Source: Acidobacteriota bacterium
GTDB lineage: Bacteria > Acidobacteriota > Blastocatellia > Pyrinomonadales > Pyrinomonadaceae
Direction: 5' to 3'
DNA length: 34,970 nucleotides
NCBI GenBank assembly: GCA_023436495.1
Contig: JAEZIT010000137.1
Location: 1-34,970, forward strand
How positions within the stretch are numbered: the first letter of the stretch is position 1; each line of letters opens with the position of its first letter. The position numbers and the translations under genes were made by a program. Below are positions 31,922-34,970 of the stretch, in pieces. Below the pieces are notes generated by a model that was not told where the DNA came from, made no database searches, and worked only from the letters and a program-made list of their open reading frames with translations.

Positions 31922-34051
31922 TTATCTATCCACGGCTCCTTTGCCCAAATAGATCCTCAGCGAAGTATATGGCAGATGCGCCGTATAGTTCTGGTTAACG
32001 AACGGGAACCAGGTCTGCCGTTCCTTGTAATCGTAATACTGGTAACCGATGTTCCAGTCGATGTTCTTCGTCAGACGTATCGCCAAGCGCGCTTCGGGCG
32101 TGTGGAACGTCATCGGATACGAAGAGATGATGTCCTGCGGCCTCGTTACCACGCGATCGCCCTGCCCGTCATCATCGTTTATGCGATAGCTCGCATACAG
32201 CGACACGCGTTTTATCGGCCGGGCCGTGACGTCTACGAAGAAATAGCTGTCACGGACAAAATACTGGCTAACGCCGTGCAATCGCTGCGTGCTAGGGAAC
32301 GTCGGGGCCCCGACCGGTATGATGATATCCACCGAACTGTTCACATGCTGGAATGTATAACCCGTGTTGATCGAGAATTTATCATGCGGAAACCAATCCA
32401 CGCTGCCCGAAAAATATCGGCTCTTCGAAATGGCCGTGAAGTTCGGGTCGTTGATCTCCGCCGAACGTCCCGGATTTTCGTTGTCCTTCGTTATGAACGA
32501 AAGGTTAACGGCGAACTTATTGAACCGTGCAATGCTCCGCACGCGTACGTTCGTGTAATCCGTATTCGCAAGCCGTACGAAAACATTGTCCGAATTTCCG
32601 TGTTCGACATCCGCGAAGATCGACCAGTTCTTATATGGCTTCACCTTCGCCCCGGCGATCACAGAATGCGTCTTGTTCGTGAATTGGTCCGAATGAACGG
32701 TGGCCGTCGGCGATGAAAATGTCCGTTCGAATGTGCTCAGGTCGACCTTCCGGTCCGTGAACCTGTAACCGACGTTCACTCCTAGCCACCGGCCGAACTG
32801 ATAATCGGCTTCGATCAGGTTCATCGTCCGCCTATAGCCCGTTACCCAATGGCTTAGCGTGTCGATAAACCTCGATGCACGCGGAGTTCCGTTGTTCGCC
32901 GGCCCTAGATAAAGGTCCTGGGCAAACAGGTTTCCGCCGCTTATGCTGAAACGGTCGTACGTGAACGTGTTCGATATCCTGAACGCGTTCGTCACGCGGT
33001 AGGTCAACCCGATGTCTCCGCGGATCTGCGGGCGGCTCGAATCGCCGTTTACTTCAACCTGGTCGAGGTCGATGCGGCCTGCGGGCAACGTCGGGCTTCT
33101 CTGGCCCGTATCGGTACCGACCGCACGCTCGAACATCTTGAAATCCGATTTGCTGTACGAATAGATCAGGCGTCCCGTAAAATCCAGCCGTTTCGCGAAC
33201 GAACGCTGTATATTGAACACCCCGAAATTCGTCGTTCCGCGCACCGGATATTCCCGTTCGAACAAAGTCATACGGGCGGCGTCCGTCGGGTTGTTCCCGA
33301 GGTTAAGGCCCTGCGACGTGTATCGGGTGTCGTCCGTGAAAACCCGATGGCCGTACATTGCGCTCAGGTTAAACCCGAGCACTTTGCCTTCTATACCCGC
33401 ACGCAGATCGTGCGATGTCGTATCTACGAAGGAATCGACAGGAAATTCGTCGCCGAAATTGCCGCGATGGTTCCATCCTGCCTTTCCGTCGGTCTGATTG
33501 AATGAATATCCGAACCGGAACCGAAGTGTTTCGCGTTCGGGGAATACCGTCAGGTCGAAATCGCCGAAATTATGCCTAAGATCGGCGTCATGCTGGCTTA
33601 GCGCGTGATTATTCAGGTTATTGAAATATTTCACCCGCCGCATGTTCGAATCGAATTTATATATTCCGGTCTTTTCGATATTCATCCGGAATATTCCCGA
33701 AGGATCGGCGCCGAAACCCGACGTCGTCACCAGCATCGAATCGAATAATCCCGTATTCTTGCTGTTATTTTCGATCAAAAAGCTTGAATCGAATACGCGG
33801 AATCCGTTCTTGTAATTCAGATCGCTCCGGTATTTCTCATGATTCCCGTTGACCTCGAGCCCGCGAATGCCGAACTCTCCGGTCGCCGTGATCTCAAAAT
33901 TGCCATAGGTTCCTTCCGTCGACGGCGCAGGAGTCGGCGTAGGCGAAGGCGTCTGCGCGTGTGCCCCGACGAGGCTTCCGATGAGCAGGATCGAGACCAA
34001 CAGGAACGGCGTTCCGAATAACGATCTATACCTTGAAATATTGTTGATCAT
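31922..34051 (-). CDS. MtrB/PioB-type decaheme-associated outer-membrane beta-barrel
   Basis: The 709-residue product has a signal peptide (hydrophobic residues 14-31, cleavage after AHA) and a Pro/Thr linker. The rest is alternating short amphipathic strands rich in Tyr, Phe and Arg with charged loops (FRFGYSFNQTD, LSAMYGHRVF, VSLYASYRINDDD, WNIGYQYYDYK), ending in a strand SLRIYLGKGA. Length, strand pattern and position 18 bases after a decaheme DmsE/MtrA-type gene identify it as the porin sheath of a porin-cytochrome conduit. It contains no cysteine, unlike the CxxC of Shewanella MtrB. AAGGAG lies seven bases before the ATG. MtrB/PioB membership rests on plan and context rather than a recognised motif. 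Confidence 0.72.
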   Translation of the reverse strand: MINNISRYRSLFGTPFLLVSILLIGSLVGAHAQTPSPTPTPAPSTEGTYGNFEITATGEFGIRGLEVNGNHEKYRSDLNYKNGFRVFDSSFLIENNSKNTGLFDSMLVTTSGFGADPSGIFRMNIEKTGIYKFDSNMRRVKYFNNLNNHALSQHDADLRHNFGDFDLTVFPERETLRFRFGYSFNQTDGKAGWNHRGNFGDEFPVDSFVDTTSHDLRAGIEGKVLGFNLSAMYGHRVFTDDTRYTSQGLNLGNNPTDAARMTLFEREYPVRGTTNFGVFNIQRSFAKRLDFTGRLIYSYSKSDFKMFERAVGTDTGQRSPTLPAGRIDLDQVEVNGDSSRPQIRGDIGLTYRVTNAFRISNTFTYDRFSISGGNLFAQDLYLGPANNGTPRASRFIDTLSHWVTGYRRTMNLIEADYQFGRWLGVNVGYRFTDRKVDLSTFERTFSSPTATVHSDQFTNKTHSVIAGAKVKPYKNWSIFADVEHGNSDNVFVRLANTDYTNVRVRSIARFNKFAVNLSFITKDNENPGRSAEINDPNFTAISKSRYFSGSVDWFPHDKFSINTGYTFQHVNSSVDIIIPVGAPTFPSTQRLHGVSQYFVRDSYFFVDVTARPIKRVSLYASYRINDDDGQGDRVVTRPQDIISSYPMTFHTPEARLAIRLTKNIDWNIGYQYYDYKERQTWFPFVNQNYTAHLPYTSLRIYLGKGAVDR

Positions 34052-34069
34052 ACAAACTCCTTTTCTTCA

Positions 34070-34970
34070 TCATCGGAAGAAGAATTTATGTGTGTTCGAA
34101 CCGTGAATGGCCACGTGGCACACCGTACAGTTCTGATACCGCACGACCGCCTGGTTGTGCAGGTTCGGGACCTCCGGTGCCGGCTGGTCTAAAATGCTGG
34201 TGTGGCATTCCATACACGTCTGCCTGACCTGTGCACGTTTTAAGAGTTTCGGGTTTGCCGAACCGTGCGGCGTATGGCAGGATGCACATCCTTCCAGCTT
34301 GAGCGGCGCGTGTTCGAATACGAACGGGCCCTGCTTGTTGGCGTGGCACTTGATGCAGGATGCATCGGCTCCCACCGCCAGGCGTGCCTGCTTCTGCTCG
34401 AACCCGCCGTGCGGATTGTGGCAATCGCTGCAGCTCATCGTGCCTTCCAGCACCTTGTGATGGAACGGCTTCTGGAACTGCGACTTCGTCTCGTTGTGAC
34501 AGCTTATGCAAAGCTGCGGTTCGCTCGACCGAAGCATTGCGGTATTTCCGCGGTTCGGCCGCTGACGCGACATATCGCCGACCAGCATCGTGGAACCGGC
34601 CGTTTCGTTCGCCGGGTCCGATCCGTGTGCGGCGTGACAGTCGTTACATCCGACGTTATTCCGCCAATGTTCGCCGCGGCGGAAATTGTTATGATTCTCC
34701 TTGCCCGCGTGGCAGGCGAGGCAGGTGTCCGACGCGGTCTTCGCATCCAGGTTCTTGAAAACCCGGATCTTCGTCACGTCGCCGCCTCCTTCAACGTGGG
34801 CCTTACCGGGCCCGTGACAGGCTTCGCAGCCGACGGCTTTGTCCTTCCATGACGAGATCGATTCGAGCTTGCCGTGTTTCGTTTTGGCAACCTTGTCGAA
34901 TTGCGTCTCGTGGCATGCACGGCAGGTTTCGCTGCCTACATAGTCGTCCTGCTGCGCGGCCGGAATGCTC
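34070..34970 (-). CDS. DmsE/MtrA-type decaheme c-type cytochrome (5' end beyond window)
   Basis: The frame is open to the right edge, so the signal peptide and start lie outside; the apparent GTG at 34777 is internal. Ten CXXCH motifs are visible: CRACH, CEACH, CLACH, CNDCH, CISCH, CSDCH, CIKCH, CASCH, CMECH, CTVCH. The pattern YVGSETCRACH, KTKHGKLE, CEACHGPGKAHVEGGGD, NNFRRGEHWRNNVGCNDCH, PFHHKVLEGTMSCSDCHNPHGGF, KQGPFVFEHAPLKLEGCASCHTPHGS is that of the DmsE family of decaheme cytochromes, close relatives of MtrA. These thread through an MtrB-type barrel and carry electrons across the outer membrane. The barrel gene follows directly. No heme site is missing from the visible part. Confidence 0.92.
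   Translation of the reverse strand, partial: SIPAAQQDDYVGSETCRACHETQFDKVAKTKHGKLESISSWKDKAVGCEACHGPGKAHVEGGGDVTKIRVFKNLDAKTASDTCLACHAGKENHNNFRRGEHWRNNVGCNDCHAAHGSDPANETAGSTMLVGDMSRQRPNRGNTAMLRSSEPQLCISCHNETKSQFQKPFHHKVLEGTMSCSDCHNPHGGFEQKQARLAVGADASCIKCHANKQGPFVFEHAPLKLEGCASCHTPHGSANPKLLKRAQVRQTCMECHTSILDQPAPEVPNLHNQAVVRYQNCTVCHVAIHGSNTHKFFFR

Noticed and set aside
34070..34777. Complete 235-residue cytochrome starting at GTG 34777
   Set aside because: The same frame continues upstream to the window edge with two more CXXCH motifs and family-typical sequence, so the GTG is internal.

Overview
The window reads as a chromosomal segment of a Gram-negative bacterium with moderately high GC. Signal peptides, an outer-membrane beta-barrel, a lipoprotein and TonB C-terminal domains all point to a double membrane. 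The mix of secreted DUF1800/DUF1501 pair, tandem PilZ proteins, a membrane-anchored Ser/Thr kinase, a two-domain TonB-type protein and many multiheme cytochromes is most like Acidobacteriota, perhaps Blastocatellia. That placement is inference from gene content; there is no rRNA in the window.

Layout. 1-489: 3' truncated rex (minus). 611-3024: ruvA, a CPBP membrane protease and ruvB, a tight plus-strand unit behind a promoter with a palindromic operator. 3097-5643: gyrA (minus). 5881-7455: two related PilZ proteins (plus), convergent with a Ser/Thr kinase (7465-9129, minus). 9333-10214: AlkA/OGG-type DNA glycosylase (minus). 10539-14239: DUF1800 and Tat-exported DUF1501. 14399-15076: pgsA, convergent with a secreted protein of unknown function (15215-16222). 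16511-19547: sirtuin and recQ. 19635-19710: tRNA-Thr(UGU), minus. 20081-20476: single-domain response regulator, convergent with pirin (20479-21375), a small Cys-Cys protein and a TonB-domain protein.

From about 22.7 kb to the right edge the window is a cytochrome c electron-transfer region. A minus-strand resB-ccsA-TPR operon supplies System II cytochrome c maturation. Divergent from it lie two nine-heme cytochromes (one a lipoprotein), a monoheme cytochrome c and a membrane-anchored NapC/NirT-type cytochrome with seven CXXCH plus one CX3CH motif. Facing these on the minus strand are a DmsE/MtrA-type decaheme cytochrome (its first codons lie beyond the window) and a 709-residue outer-membrane beta-barrel of MtrB/PioB type. 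Thirty-seven heme-attachment motifs are encoded in about 8 kb.

The simplest reading is a trans-envelope electron conduit: quinol to the NapC-like protein, then periplasmic multiheme carriers, then a decaheme cytochrome seated in an outer-membrane porin, then an extracellular acceptor (or the reverse direction). No outer-surface MtrC/OmcA-type reductase is visible. Regulation is also visible: a perfect TGTGA-N6-TCACA palindrome sits equidistant from two divergent -10 elements, between the maturation operon and the cytochrome genes, and a near-consensus sigma-54 promoter precedes the monoheme cytochrome. Rex, encoded at the left edge, is one candidate regulator because its operator core resembles that palindrome.

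The 606-bp gap between the two cytochrome blocks holds no gene. It contains a strong terminator for each block, a 7-bp tandem repeat array, a pyrimidine-rich repeat with a 65-bp period and a palindromic element.
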